A DNA stretch of 64,000 nucleotides from Actinospica sp035552695 (GCF_035552695.1 NZ_DASZKT010000116.1:119326-183325), one strand, 5' to 3'. Shown: positions 24,588 through 33,388, counted from the first letter of the stretch. Notes: a model not told the origin generated them from the sequence alone. Program-made: numbers and translations.

Positions 24588-25547
24588 GTGCGCATCGCGT
24601 TCGTGGGCAAGGGCGGCAGCGGCAAGACGACTCTGTCCGCGCTGCTGATTCGGGAGCTGGCCCGCCTGGGACGACCGGTCGTGGCCATCGACGCGGACAT
24701 CAACCAGCACCTCGGGGCGGCGTTGGGCCTGGACCCGGAGCAGGTCGACGCGCTGACGCCGATGAGTGCGGTGCTGCCGGAGATCAAGGAGTTCCTGCGC
24801 GGCTCGAACCCGCGGATCGCCTCCGCGGACGAGATGGTGAAGACGACGCCGCCCGGATCCGGCTCGCGACTGGTCCGCTTCGCCGAGGACTCTCCGCTGG
24901 ACGAGTGGTGCACGCTGCGGCTGGCGGGAGAGCTGGCGGGCGCGCGGCTCATGGTGACCGGGGCGTTCGCGGAGCAGGACCTCGGCGTGGCCTGCTACCA
25001 CTCGAAGGTCGGCGCCGCGGAGCTCTATCTCAACCACCTCGTCGACGGACCAGGCCAGTACTGCGTGCTCGACATGACGGCGGGCGCGGACGCGTTCGCT
25101 TCGGGGCTGTTCACCCGGTTCGACGTCACGTTCCTGGTGGTCGAGCCGACGCGCAAGAGCGTGTCGGTCTACCGGCAGTACACGGATTACGCGGCGGAGT
25201 ACGGGATCTCGGTGCGCGTCGTCGGGAACAAGGTCGTGGACGACGAGGACGTGGCCTTCCTGCGCGCGGAGATCGGCGACGCGCTGGTCGGCTGGATGGG
25301 CGACTCGCGGTACATCAGGGCCCTGGATCGCGGGCAGCGGCCGGAGTTCTCGACCTTCGAGCCGGGCGGATTCGAGCTGCTCACCCGGATGCTGGCCGAG
25401 GTGGACGGGGCCGTGCGCGACAACGACCGGATGACCTCGCTCGCCCACCTGTTCCACACCAAGAACGCGCTGGCCTGGGCGAACCGTGCCGCGGGGACGG
25501 ACGTGGCGCTGCAGATCGACCCGGAGTACGTCAGCCCGCTGGTCTAG
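24588..25547 (+). CDS. CooC/ParA-type P-loop ATPase
   Basis: Protein of 319 residues with the deviant Walker A GKGGSGKTT at the N-terminus, a switch I-type Asp (AIDADINQHLG), and the second motif VLDMTAGADAF. It resembles CooC, the nickel-insertion ATPase, and general MinD/ParA-like metal-chaperone ATPases. No CO dehydrogenase or hydrogenase gene is in the window. GTG 24588 follows GAGGG. The preceding Zur/Fur-like palindrome suggests metal-responsive expression, fitting a metal-centre maturation role. Confidence 0.75.
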   Translation: MRIAFVGKGGSGKTTLSALLIRELARLGRPVVAIDADINQHLGAALGLDPEQVDALTPMSAVLPEIKEFLRGSNPRIASADEMVKTTPPGSGSRLVRFAEDSPLDEWCTLRLAGELAGARLMVTGAFAEQDLGVACYHSKVGAAELYLNHLVDGPGQYCVLDMTAGADAFASGLFTRFDVTFLVVEPTRKSVSVYRQYTDYAAEYGISVRVVGNKVVDDEDVAFLRAEIGDALVGWMGDSRYIRALDRGQRPEFSTFEPGGFELLTRMLAEVDGAVRDNDRMTSLAHLFHTKNALAWANRAAGTDVALQIDPEYVSPLV

Positions 25548-26789
25548 TCACTCGACGCCGCGGATCCGCGTGACGAAGACGGACCCCAGGATCGTGACCA
25601 CCGCGACCGACACGTAAAGGCTCGGATATCCTCCGAGATAGGTGACGATCGGCGCGGCGAGCGCGGGACCGAGCACTTGCGGCGCGGAGCTGGCGATGTT
25701 GATGATGCCGAGGTCCCTCGCCCGGTCCTCGGCCCTCGGCAGCACCTGGGTGATCAGCGCCTGGTCCACGGCGAGGTACACGCCGTAGCCGAGGCCGAGC
25801 AGCGCCGCGCACACGATCGCGCCGGTCCACGTCTCCCATACCGCCAGCAGCAAGGCCGAGGCGGCCATCGCGTAGCCCGAGAAGATGACCGCGGGCTTGC
25901 GTCGGCCGGAGCGGTCCGAGAGCACGCCGCCGACGACGACCGTGAGCAGCGTCGTGGCGGTGTAGGCGAGAACCAGTATCAGTAGTCCGTTATTAGGATC
26001 CGAATACTTGATCTTGTCGCGCAGGAAGTAGAGCAGGTAGAGCGTGCCGAGCGCGTTGCCGAGCTGTACCAGGAAGCGCGTGCCCCACGCCCAGGCGAAA
26101 TCGGGGTACTGCCGGAACGGGAAGCGGAAGACGGCGAAGGCCGAGCTTGCGTCGAACCTGGGCAGCCGGTCCTTGGGGATGCGCGGATCCGAGTGCCGCA
26201 GCGTCATCGGAATCGCGGTGAGGAGCACGAGGACGCCGACCGCCAGGTAGCCGGAGACCTGGCCGGTGATGATCTCCGCGACCAGCGCGACGCCGACGAC
26301 GACGCCGAGGGACTGGGTGAGTCCGACCCAGCCGGAGACCAGCCCGCGCTGGCCCACCGGCACCTGGTCGGGGACGGCGGCGCTCAGCCCGGCCTGCATC
26401 GCGTTGAGCCCGGCCTGCGCGACGCACCAGCCGAGGGTGACGCCGACGAGCCCGTGCTGTCCGCTGAGCAGCGCCAGGCCCGCGCAGCCGAGCAGCGCGC
26501 CGCCGGCGATCCACGGCCTGCGTCGGCCGAAGCGGGAGGACGTGGCGTCGGACGCGGCCCCGGCCAACGGCCCGACCAGCACGGCGACGAGCGCGCCGAC
26601 CGCCGTGACGATGCCGAGCGCGGTCGTCTTGTGCGCGGGGTCGATGTCCTGGACCTGGTTCGGCAGGAGTTCCTGCAGCGGTCCGAAATAGCCGATGTAG
26701 AGGCCTAGGTTCGCGATCGACAGGAGGCTGATCCAGCCCCGCCGCACGCGGACGCCCGGTGCGCCGAGCGCGGGCTCGACGATGGTCAA
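25548..26789 (-). CDS. MFS transporter, sugar (SLC45/GPH-like) type
   Basis: Protein of 413 residues with 12 hydrophobic segments. The cytoplasmic loop GAASDATSSRFGRRRPWI and the DRSGRRKP loop are MFS signatures of the sucrose/glycoside-type branch. It lies four bases downstream of the beta-glucosidase stop, on the same strand, so it is probably the importer of the glucoside that the enzyme cleaves. Its stop abuts the convergent ATPase gene. Confidence 0.82.
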   Translation of the reverse strand: MTIVEPALGAPGVRVRRGWISLLSIANLGLYIGYFGPLQELLPNQVQDIDPAHKTTALGIVTAVGALVAVLVGPLAGAASDATSSRFGRRRPWIAGGALLGCAGLALLSGQHGLVGVTLGWCVAQAGLNAMQAGLSAAVPDQVPVGQRGLVSGWVGLTQSLGVVVGVALVAEIITGQVSGYLAVGVLVLLTAIPMTLRHSDPRIPKDRLPRFDASSAFAVFRFPFRQYPDFAWAWGTRFLVQLGNALGTLYLLYFLRDKIKYSDPNNGLLILVLAYTATTLLTVVVGGVLSDRSGRRKPAVIFSGYAMAASALLLAVWETWTGAIVCAALLGLGYGVYLAVDQALITQVLPRAEDRARDLGIINIASSAPQVLGPALAAPIVTYLGGYPSLYVSVAVVTILGSVFVTRIRGVE

Positions 26790-26793
26790 CGGC

Positions 26794-28140
26794 TCAGTCC
26801 TTGTTCTGCGCGATGAGGGCCGACTGGAACCAGTGATAAGAGTCCTTGGGTGTCCGCTTGAGGGTTTCGAAGTCGGTGCGTACCAGGCCGAAGCGCTGGT
26901 CGTAGCCCTCGGCCCACTCGAAGTTGTCCAGCAGCGACCAGGTCAGGTAGCCGCGCACGTCCACACCGGCGGCCATCGCTTCGTGCAGGGCACTGATGTG
27001 CGCATAGAGATAGTCGATGCGGGCCACGTCGTGGATCGCGCCGTCCACGCCGGGCTCGTCCGCCGTCGAGCAGCCGTTCTCGGTGATCGTGATCGGCGGC
27101 AACGCGTCGCCGTATCGCGCCTTGAGGCCGACGAGCAGCTCGGTCAGGCCCTCGGGAACCACCGGCCAGCCGAACGCGGTCGTCACCACGCCCTCGATCT
27201 CGCGGAAGTCGAAGGGAAGGCCGGTCGCGGCGGCATCCGCGGCCGCGATCAGCGTCGGGTTGTAGTAGTTGACGCCGAGGCCGTCGATTCGAGTGCTGAT
27301 GATGTCGAGATCGCCGGGCTTGACGTGGACGGGGTTGTTCGGCAGGCCGACCGCGCTCAGATCAGGGTACGTACCCAGCAGGATCGGGTCGTTGAACAGG
27401 CGGTTGTGGAAGGCGTCGTAGATCTCGGCCGCGGCAACGTCTTCCGCGCTTTCCGAAGCGGCCCGCACCGGCGTGCAGTTGTTGGAGATCAGGATCTCCT
27501 CGGCGCCGTACGCGCGCAGAACCGGCACGGTCAGACCGTGCGCCAGCAGCTGATGGTGCGCGGCGGGCAGCGCGTCGAACATCAGCGCCTCGCCCGGCGC
27601 GTGCATCCCGAACGCGTAGCCGTAGCTCAGGTGCACGATCGGTTCGTTGAGCGTTATCCAGCTCTTGACGCGGTCGCCGAGCCGGGCCGCGGTGACGGCC
27701 GCGTAGTCGGCGAAGCGGAACGCGGTCTCCCGGTTCATCCAGCCGCCGAGGTCCTGCAGGGCCTGCGGCAGATCCCAGTGGAAGAGGGTCGGCAGAGGCC
27801 TGATGCCGCGTTCCAGGAGCCCGTCGACGAGGCGGTCGTAGAAGTCGAGCCCAGCGACGTTCGCCGGACCCGAACCGGTCGGCCGGATGCGCGGCCAGGC
27901 GATCGAGAAGCGGTACGTGTCGATGCCGAGCTCCGCCATGAGCGCGACGTCCTCGGGCCAGCGATGGTAGTGGTCGCAGGCCACGTCGCCGGTGTCGCCG
28001 TTCTTGACGCGGCCCTCGGTGTGCGCGAAGGTGTCCCAGATCGACGGCCCCCGCCCGTCCTCGTGCACCGCGCCCTCGATCTGGTACGCGGCGGTGGAAA
28101 CGCCCCAGCGGAAGCCGGCGGGGAACTGGGGAAGCACCAT
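26794..28140 (-). CDS. Family GH1 beta-glucosidase
   Basis: Cytoplasmic enzyme of 448 residues. The acid/base Glu is in TLNEP, the nucleophile Glu in ITENG, and the N-terminal FRWGVSTAAYQIEGA, HYHRWPEDVALM and SIAWPRI are also GH1. ATG 28140 is preceded by GAGGAGAG, so a longer upstream reading is unlikely. It forms an operon with the MFS gene. No LacI-type regulator is adjacent; a palindrome at 28171-28184 is the only visible control element. Confidence 0.93.
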   Translation of the reverse strand: MVLPQFPAGFRWGVSTAAYQIEGAVHEDGRGPSIWDTFAHTEGRVKNGDTGDVACDHYHRWPEDVALMAELGIDTYRFSIAWPRIRPTGSGPANVAGLDFYDRLVDGLLERGIRPLPTLFHWDLPQALQDLGGWMNRETAFRFADYAAVTAARLGDRVKSWITLNEPIVHLSYGYAFGMHAPGEALMFDALPAAHHQLLAHGLTVPVLRAYGAEEILISNNCTPVRAASESAEDVAAAEIYDAFHNRLFNDPILLGTYPDLSAVGLPNNPVHVKPGDLDIISTRIDGLGVNYYNPTLIAAADAAATGLPFDFREIEGVVTTAFGWPVVPEGLTELLVGLKARYGDALPPITITENGCSTADEPGVDGAIHDVARIDYLYAHISALHEAMAAGVDVRGYLTWSLLDNFEWAEGYDQRFGLVRTDFETLKRTPKDSYHWFQSALIAQNKD

Positions 28141-28170
28141 GGGTTGTGCTCTCCTCGGCGAAGACGAATA

Positions 28171-28184
28171 TGAACTCGCGTTCA
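28171..28184. promoter_or_regulatory. Palindrome in the divergent glucosidase / monooxygenase promoter
   Basis: TGAACTCGCGTTCA has perfect TGAAC/GTTCA arms with an inner CG. It sits 31 bases upstream of the beta-glucosidase start and about 60 bases from the monooxygenase start, so one factor could act on both. The regulator is not in the immediate neighbourhood. Confidence 0.45.
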
Positions 28185-28244
28185 GAAGAGTGTCGGGCAC
28201 CGCCTGCCCTCGCGCAAGACTCGGGCGATGAAAGGATGGTGGCC

Positions 28245-29165
28245 ATGGAACTGAGAATCTTCACCGAACCCCAGCAGGGCGCGAGCTACGAAACGCAGCT
28301 GACGGTGGCGAAGGCCGCGGAGCGACTCGGCTTCGACGGCTTCTTCCGCTCGGACCACTATCTGAAGATGGGCTCGGTCGACGGTATGCCCGGGCCGACC
28401 GACGCGTGGATCACCCTGGCCGGCCTCGCCAGGGAGACCACGAGGCTCCGGCTCGGCACGCTCGTGTCCCCGGTGACCTTCCGGCTGCCCGGGCCGCTCG
28501 CGATCTCCGTCGCGCAGGTCGACGCCATGTCCGGCGGCCGCGTGGAGCTGGGCCTCGGCGCCGGCTGGTTCGACGAGGAGCACACCGCGTACGGCATCCC
28601 GTTCCCGGAGAACAAGCACGCGCTGCTCGAGGAGCAGCTGGCGATCGTCACCGGCCTGTGGGGCACGCCGGTGGGCGAGACGTTCAGCTTCACCGGCGAG
28701 CAGTACCGGCTTGCCGACAGCCCCGCGCTGCCGAAGCCCGCTCAGCCGCAGATCCCGGTGATCATCGGCGGCGGCGGCCTCAAGCGCACCCCGCGGCTGG
28801 CCGCGCGCTACGCGTCGGACTTCAACGCCGGGTTCATCAACGTGGACGAGACCCGCGCGCGCTTCGACGGCGTCGACGAGGCCTGCCGGAAGATCGACCG
28901 CGACCCGAAGACGCTGACCCACTCGATCGCGCAGGTGCTCTGCGTCGGCCGGGACGAGGCGGAGCTCGCCAAGCGCGCCGCCGCGATCGGCCGCGAGGTC
29001 GACGAGCTGCGCGCCAACGGCCTCGCGGGCACCCCGGCCGAGGTCGTGGCGAAGCTCGAGCGCTTCGCCGCGATCGGCACCGAGCGCGCCTACCTCCAGG
29101 TGCTCGACCTGTCAGACCTCGAACACCTCGAGCTGACCGCGGCCGAGATCCTGTCCCGGGTCTGA
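28245..29165 (+). CDS. LLM-class F420-dependent oxidoreductase
   Basis: TIM-barrel protein of 306 residues of the luciferase-like monooxygenase group: GFDGFFRSDHYLKM near the N-terminus, LGTLVSPVTFRLPG, VELGLGAGWFDEEHTAYGIPFP and IPVIIGGGG are typical of actinobacterial F420-dependent members. Substrate unknown. ATG 28245 is chosen with AAAGGATGG upstream; ATG 28236 is also in frame. A strong hairpin ends the transcript. Confidence 0.85.
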   Translation: MELRIFTEPQQGASYETQLTVAKAAERLGFDGFFRSDHYLKMGSVDGMPGPTDAWITLAGLARETTRLRLGTLVSPVTFRLPGPLAISVAQVDAMSGGRVELGLGAGWFDEEHTAYGIPFPENKHALLEEQLAIVTGLWGTPVGETFSFTGEQYRLADSPALPKPAQPQIPVIIGGGGLKRTPRLAARYASDFNAGFINVDETRARFDGVDEACRKIDRDPKTLTHSIAQVLCVGRDEAELAKRAAAIGREVDELRANGLAGTPAEVVAKLERFAAIGTERAYLQVLDLSDLEHLELTAAEILSRV

Positions 29166-29197
29166 CCGGATCCGACGGCGTCCGGCCGCGCGCCGCA

Positions 29198-29230
29198 CGC
29201 TCCGACCCGGGGTGCTGCCGGGTCGGAGCG
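29198..29230 (+). terminator. 13-bp terminator hairpin
   Basis: CGCTCCGACCCGG (29198-29210) pairs perfectly with CCGGGTCGGAGCG (29218-29230) around GGTGCTG, 33 bases after the monooxygenase stop. No T run, typical of high-GC actinomycete terminators. Confidence 0.65.
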
Positions 29231-29330
29231 CCGTTCACAGCCGCGCTGAACCGCATTCTCTGCATTTCTTTAGGCGACTTTTGGACGATTGTCATACCGG
29301 CGCGGGGTGAATCTTGCTATAACGGACGCC

Positions 29331-29831
29331 ATGGATCAGTCGGCCCCGGAGGCCACGACGCCGCAGCACTGCCCGAGTTGCGCGTGCGCGAACGGGGTCG
29401 TAAGCGTAGTGTCACTGGCCGGTGACACTGCGCTGTCGATCGGGGCCCGACGGCTCGACATCCGGCTGCCCGGCCGCGCCGCCTGGTCCGGGCTCTGGCT
29501 GTGCGCCGCCGGCTGCGCCGCCCTCGGTGTCGTCGCCTGGCTGCTCGCCCCCTCGACCGGCTGGTACCAGGCCGCCGCGCTCTTCGTCGTCTTCGCGGTC
29601 ACCTTCGCGATACTGGGTGTCTGGCAGACGCGGCTCAACCGCAACCGGATGCGCGGCGCCGAGCCCCTCGTGCACAAGACGCACGCCCGCGCGCTCTACT
29701 GCCGCATCTGCGACTGCGTGTACTTCAACAGCCGCAAGCTCCCGGCCGGGATACCCGTCGGCAAGGCGATGACCGCCGCCGAGTATCGCAGGAGGCTGTG
29801 GTACGCCTGCGGCTTCACGAAGCCGATCTAG
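29331..29831 (+). CDS. Membrane protein with zinc-ribbon-like cysteines, unknown
   Basis: Protein of 166 residues: N-terminal CPSCACAN, two membrane segments (WSGLWLCAAGCAALGVVAWLLA and AAALFVVFAVTFAILGVWQT), then CRICDCVYFNSRKLPAG. The paired CxxC sites on either side of the membrane hairpin could bind one zinc from the cytoplasmic side. I do not recognise the family. ATG 29331 has no clear ribosome site. Its last 17 bases overlap the convergent MFS gene. Confidence 0.6.
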   Translation: MDQSAPEATTPQHCPSCACANGVVSVVSLAGDTALSIGARRLDIRLPGRAAWSGLWLCAAGCAALGVVAWLLAPSTGWYQAAALFVVFAVTFAILGVWQTRLNRNRMRGAEPLVHKTHARALYCRICDCVYFNSRKLPAGIPVGKAMTAAEYRRRLWYACGFTKPI

Positions 29832-31083
29832 GCCCCGCCCGCAACGTCTGCCAGAGCCAGAGCAGGACGGTGCACGCGCCTAACGCGGCTCCCAGCACGC
29901 ACACGCCGGTCCAGCCGTCCGCCGCGTAGAGCACGCTGGCGAGTGCCGAGCCGATCACGCCGCCGGTGAAGTAGCAGGTCATGTAGGCGGATGTCAGCCT
30001 ACTGCGAGCGTCCGGGCGTAGCCGGTAGATCTCGGACTGGTTGGTGATGTGCATCGACTGGCAGGCGAGGTCGAACACGACGATACCCGGCACCAGCAGC
30101 GGAATCGACGTGTGGCCGAAGGCCGTCGGCAGCCAGGACAGCGTGAGCAGCACCGCGGCGAGGATCGTCGTGCGACCGGAGCCGCCACGGTCGGCGCTGC
30201 GTCCGGCGATCGGTGCGGCGAGCGCGCCGGCCATGCCCACGAGGCCGAACAGGCCGATCAGGCCGGTGGACAGGTGGTGCGGCGGCCCGGCGAGCATCAG
30301 CCCGAGCGGCGCCCACAGCGCGCTGAACCCGGCGAACGCGAGCGCGCCGTAGAGCGAGCGGATCCGCAGCATCGGCTCCTCGCGCATCAGCGAGAACACC
30401 GAGCGAAGCAGGGCACTGTAACGAAGGTCCGTGACCGGCGGTCCCTGCGGCAGCCGGAACCGCAGCGTGAGCGCGAGCAGCAGCATCAGCCCCGCCGCGA
30501 ACCAGTAGACCGAGCGCCAGCCGCCGAGCTGCGCCAGGTATCCGGCGACGGTCCGGGCGGCGAGGATGCCGAGCAGCAGCCCGCTCATCACCGTGCCGAC
30601 GACCCGGCCGCGCTGCTCGGGCGCCGCGAGGTGGGCCGAGAACGCGACCAGGATCTGCGCCGTGGCCGCGAACACGCCCATCAGCGCGCTCGCGACGTAG
30701 AACTCCGTGCCGGCCGTGGACGTGGCGCAGAACGCGAGCGTGGCCGCCTCCAGGCAGCACATGATCGTCACCAGGCGGCGGCGTTCGAACAAGTCGCCGA
30801 GCGGCACGGCGAGGATGAGGCCGAGGGCGTACCCGAACTGCGTGACGGTCACGGTCAGGCCCGCGCCGGCCGAGCTCAGGCGCAGGTCGTCTCGGATGTA
30901 CGCGAGCAGCGGCTGCGCGTAGTAGAGGTTCGCGGCGGTGGACCCGATGGCGATCGCGAGCAGCCACACGGTCGCGTTGGAGAGCGTGCCGCGCGCGGGT
31001 TCCGGAGAGTCGGTCAGCCGACCACTCGCTCGTATCGGTGAGATTCGGCTGTCCTGCGAATCAGTTGGCCCGAAACGGCGCAT
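29815..31083 (-). CDS. MFS transporter, drug-efflux type
   Basis: Protein of about 422 residues with 12 hydrophobic segments and a hydrophilic N-terminus (about 1-35). YYAQPLLAYIRDDLRLSSAGAGL, FGYALGLILAVPLGDLFERRRLV and the late ITNQSEIYRLRPDARSRLTSAYM segment are typical of the YnfM/arabinose-efflux-like DHA group. No regulator is adjacent. It could share a transcript start region with nothing upstream, since a hairpin at 31166-31210 isolates it from the DUF6083 gene. Confidence 0.82.
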   Translation of the reverse strand: MRRFGPTDSQDSRISPIRASGRLTDSPEPARGTLSNATVWLLAIAIGSTAANLYYAQPLLAYIRDDLRLSSAGAGLTVTVTQFGYALGLILAVPLGDLFERRRLVTIMCCLEAATLAFCATSTAGTEFYVASALMGVFAATAQILVAFSAHLAAPEQRGRVVGTVMSGLLLGILAARTVAGYLAQLGGWRSVYWFAAGLMLLLALTLRFRLPQGPPVTDLRYSALLRSVFSLMREEPMLRIRSLYGALAFAGFSALWAPLGLMLAGPPHHLSTGLIGLFGLVGMAGALAAPIAGRSADRGGSGRTTILAAVLLTLSWLPTAFGHTSIPLLVPGIVVFDLACQSMHITNQSEIYRLRPDARSRLTSAYMTCYFTGGVIGSALASVLYAADGWTGVCVLGAALGACTVLLWLWQTLRAGPRSAS

Positions 31084-31165
31084 CACTGTCTCCGAGAGCT
31101 TCTTGAGGACCGGGGCGGCGGAAGGAGGAACGGGCTGGATACGGTTCGTGCGAGCGCGTGAGTCG

Positions 31166-31210
31166 CCACGCGGCGGCCGTCGGACGATGACCCCGACGGC
31201 CGCCGCGTGG
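31166..31210 (-). terminator. 18-bp perfect hairpin
   Basis: CCACGCGGCGGCCGTCGG (31166-31183) pairs perfectly with CCGACGGCCGCCGCGTGG (31193-31210) around nine bases. It lies just past the stop of the leftward DUF6083 gene and before the MFS gene, so it probably ends the DUF6083 transcript. Confidence 0.65.
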
Positions 31211-31218
31211 TCCTTCGG

Positions 31219-31602
31219 TCATCCCTCCGAGCGGGCCCGCTTTCGAACCCGCAGCATGCGCCACATCCGCAGCAGTTCCGGATCCTCCGGCATCGCCTCG
31301 TCCGGGCAGACCGCGCGGTGGTGGATCCGGCTCCAGCCGCCCGAGTCCCGGCCGGCCCAGAGCTGCCCGCGCACGAGGTGCCTGGCCGCGTCCTCCGGAA
31401 CCCGCGCGCTCGGATACTCGCCCGGCACCACCGCGTCGTACCCCTCGGCCAGGGCGATCGGGAAGACCTCGACCGGCTGATCGCACTTCGGGCAACGGTC
31501 CAGGCCGCGGCGCCGGTAACGGTGCGGCTCGCGGGCCGGCGGGCGCTGCGGCGCGGTCGGGCCGCCGCCCTCCGGCTCGGAGTCCCACAGCGCATCCTGC
31601 AC
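31219..31602 (-). CDS. DUF6083-type protein
   Basis: Protein of 127 residues with a CPKCDQPVEVFPIAL motif followed by VPGEYPSARVPEDAARHLVRGQLW and HHRAVCPDEAMPEDPELLRMWR, the layout of the streptomycete DUF6083 family. The two Cys near residue 40, together with the later HH and Cys, may bind a metal. Function unknown. GTG 31602 follows GGTGGGAGC. Confidence 0.72.
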   Translation of the reverse strand: MQDALWDSEPEGGGPTAPQRPPAREPHRYRRRGLDRCPKCDQPVEVFPIALAEGYDAVVPGEYPSARVPEDAARHLVRGQLWAGRDSGGWSRIHHRAVCPDEAMPEDPELLRMWRMLRVRKRARSEG

Positions 31603-31625
31603 GCTCCCACCCTAGTCTGAGCTCC

Positions 31626-32048
31626 ATGGACCATGCGCTTACCGAGGACGAGTGCCGGGCCGCGTTCGGGGGCGCGCGGGTCGCGCGGCTGGCCACGGCC
31701 GGCGCCGACCGCGCGCCGCATCTGGTGCCCGTCACGTTCGCCGTCGCGGACGATCGCGTCTACTTCGCCGTAGATGCCAAGCCGAAGACCTCCGCGCGTC
31801 TCAGGAGACTGCGCAATATCGAGGAGAACCCGCAGGTCAGCCTGCTGGTCGACGAGTACGACGAGGACTGGGAGCGGCTGTGGTGGGTGCGCGCCGACGG
31901 TCGCGCGCGGGTCCTCGCGGGCGACGTCGCGGCGCCGCGTGACCTGCTCCGAGCCCGCTACCCGCAATATGCGGACGTCGCCATGGACGGTCCGGTCGTG
32001 GAGATCGCGGTCGGCCGGTGGAGCGGCTGGCGTTACGCAGGGTCCTGA
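31626..32048 (+). CDS. F420-dependent PPOX-class protein (TIGR03668-like)
   Basis: Split beta-barrel protein of 140 residues related to pyridoxamine-phosphate oxidases. RVARLATAGADRAPHLVPVTFAV, VDAKPKTSARLRRLRNIEENPQVSLLVDEYDEDW and RLWWVRADGRARV match the mycobacterial-type family that uses coenzyme F420. Substrate unknown. The 3' end overlaps the convergent TetR gene by 16 bases. Confidence 0.8.
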   Translation: MDHALTEDECRAAFGGARVARLATAGADRAPHLVPVTFAVADDRVYFAVDAKPKTSARLRRLRNIEENPQVSLLVDEYDEDWERLWWVRADGRARVLAGDVAAPRDLLRARYPQYADVAMDGPVVEIAVGRWSGWRYAGS

Positions 32049-32653
32049 CGGTACCGGCGCACGAAGGCTTCGACGATGCCGTCCACGAACGCATTGTTCA
32101 CCGAGTCGCCGGTGACCAGAACGCGGTGGTAGATCGGCCCGACGAGCTGGTCCACGGCGGCGGCCGTGTCGAATCCCGCGGGTAGTTCGCCGCGCTCGAC
32201 GGCCCGTTCGAGGGGAAGCCGGTCGCGGCGGCGCTGCTCGTCGAGGTAATGCGCGCGCAGGGTGGCGGCGAACGTCGGGTCGTGCTGCGCATGGCCGATC
32301 AAGGCCTTGAAGACCGCACCCGCGTCGGCCTTGGTGAGGAAGCGCGCCAGGTGACGCAGGTGGGCGCGCAGATCGCGTTCCAGGTCGCCGGTGTCGACAG
32401 GCGTCAGTTCCTCGGCGGCGTCCTCGAGGAAGGCGTCGAGCAGCACGTCCGTCTTCGAGCTCCACCAGCGGTAGACGGTCTGCTTGGCCACGCCGGCCGC
32501 CGCCGCGATGCCCTCGATCGTGACGCCCGCGAATCCCTTCGCGACGAGCAGGTCGTCGGCCGCCTGCAGCACCGCCTGCCGCGCGTCTTCGCTGCGTCCG
32601 TGCCGGTTGCCGTGGTGCTGGCGGCCGCGCGGCGTCTCCTGTGACTGCTCCAC
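32033..32653 (-). CDS. TetR-family regulator
   Basis: Repressor of 206 residues with helix-turn-helix TIEGIAAAAGVAKQTVYRWWSSKTDVLLDAF (read in parts). The C-terminal domain resembles the TetR_C group with AVFKALIGHAQHDPTFAATL. GTG 32653 is the start. It is divergent from an O-methyltransferase-like gene whose promoter carries a palindrome, so local repression of that gene is likely. Confidence 0.85.
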   Translation of the reverse strand: MEQSQETPRGRQHHGNRHGRSEDARQAVLQAADDLLVAKGFAGVTIEGIAAAAGVAKQTVYRWWSSKTDVLLDAFLEDAAEELTPVDTGDLERDLRAHLRHLARFLTKADAGAVFKALIGHAQHDPTFAATLRAHYLDEQRRRDRLPLERAVERGELPAGFDTAAAVDQLVGPIYHRVLVTGDSVNNAFVDGIVEAFVRRYRQDPA

Positions 32654-32678
32654 GCGGCGTACTCTACTTTCATTTCCC

Positions 32679-32707
32679 TAGACAAGACGAGACGGTGCGT
32701 CTAATCT
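32679..32707 (+). promoter_or_regulatory. Likely leaderless promoter with overlapping palindrome
   Basis: TAGACA (32679-32684), 17 bases, TAATCT (32702-32707) form a good promoter pointing at the methyltransferase ATG only seven bases further, so the mRNA would start at or next to the start codon. AGACGGTGCGTCT (32690-32702), perfect AGACG/CGTCT arms, covers the spacer and touches the -10, a repressor position for the divergent TetR protein. Confidence 0.6.
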
Positions 32708-32713
32708 AGCGCC

Positions 32714-33388
32714 ATGGCGTCAATTCAAACCAGTACTCTGCATGATCCGCGGGTCTCCGCGGCCCTCGAGCGCATGTTCGCCGAGGCCGCTCAGGACGAC
32801 GAGACCTGGCGTCGAGCCTTCGCCGGTCGGCCGGCGGTGGACTTCGCGTCGGGGACCGCGCAGCAGCGCGCCGACGCCGCCGCGGAGATCTACATGCCGG
32901 TCTCGGTCGACGGCGGCAGGCTGCTCTATTCGCTGATCCGGGCCGTGCGGCCCAAGACAGTGGTCGAATTCGGCATGTCCTTCGGCATCTCCACACTGCA
33001 TCTGGCCGCGGCCGTGCGCGACAACGGCGTCGGCCGCGTCGTGACCACGGAGCTGTCCGCGAGCAAGGCCGCCGCGGCGCGCCGGACGTTCGTCGAGACA
33101 GGCCTCGACGACGTCGTCACAGTGCTCGAAGGCGACGCGCTGGAAACGCTGCCCGCGCACGTGGCAGGCGGCGTGGAATTCGTACTCCTCGACGGCTGGA
33201 AAGACCTGTATCTGCCGGTTCTCCGGCTGCTCGAACCGCACCTCGCGCCAGGCTCGCTCGTCATGGCCGACGACGCCGGGTTCGAGAGCGTGCGGCCGTA
33301 TCTGGAGTACGTGCGCGAACCGGCGAACGGGTATCAGAGCGTCCTGTTTCCGGTAGAGGACGGCATGGAAATCAGTTGCCGCGTCTAG
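32714..33388 (+). CDS. SAM-dependent O-methyltransferase-like protein
   Basis: Class I methyltransferase of 224 residues. The SAM-binding motif I reads VVEFGMSFGISTLHLAAAV, motif II has VVTTELSASKAAAARR, and FVLLDGWKDLYLPVLRLLEPHLAPGSLVMADDA resembles catechol-type O-methyltransferases. Substrate unknown. There is no ribosome site before ATG 32714, which fits the leaderless promoter described at 32679-32707. Probably repressed by the divergent TetR regulator. Confidence 0.82.
   Translation: MASIQTSTLHDPRVSAALERMFAEAAQDDETWRRAFAGRPAVDFASGTAQQRADAAAEIYMPVSVDGGRLLYSLIRAVRPKTVVEFGMSFGISTLHLAAAVRDNGVGRVVTTELSASKAAAARRTFVETGLDDVVTVLEGDALETLPAHVAGGVEFVLLDGWKDLYLPVLRLLEPHLAPGSLVMADDAGFESVRPYLEYVREPANGYQSVLFPVEDGMEISCRV

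Noticed and set aside
25539..25547. CTGGTCTAG as a second DasR half site
   Set aside because: It lies at the stop of the CooC-like gene between convergent genes, not in a promoter, and only one half matches.
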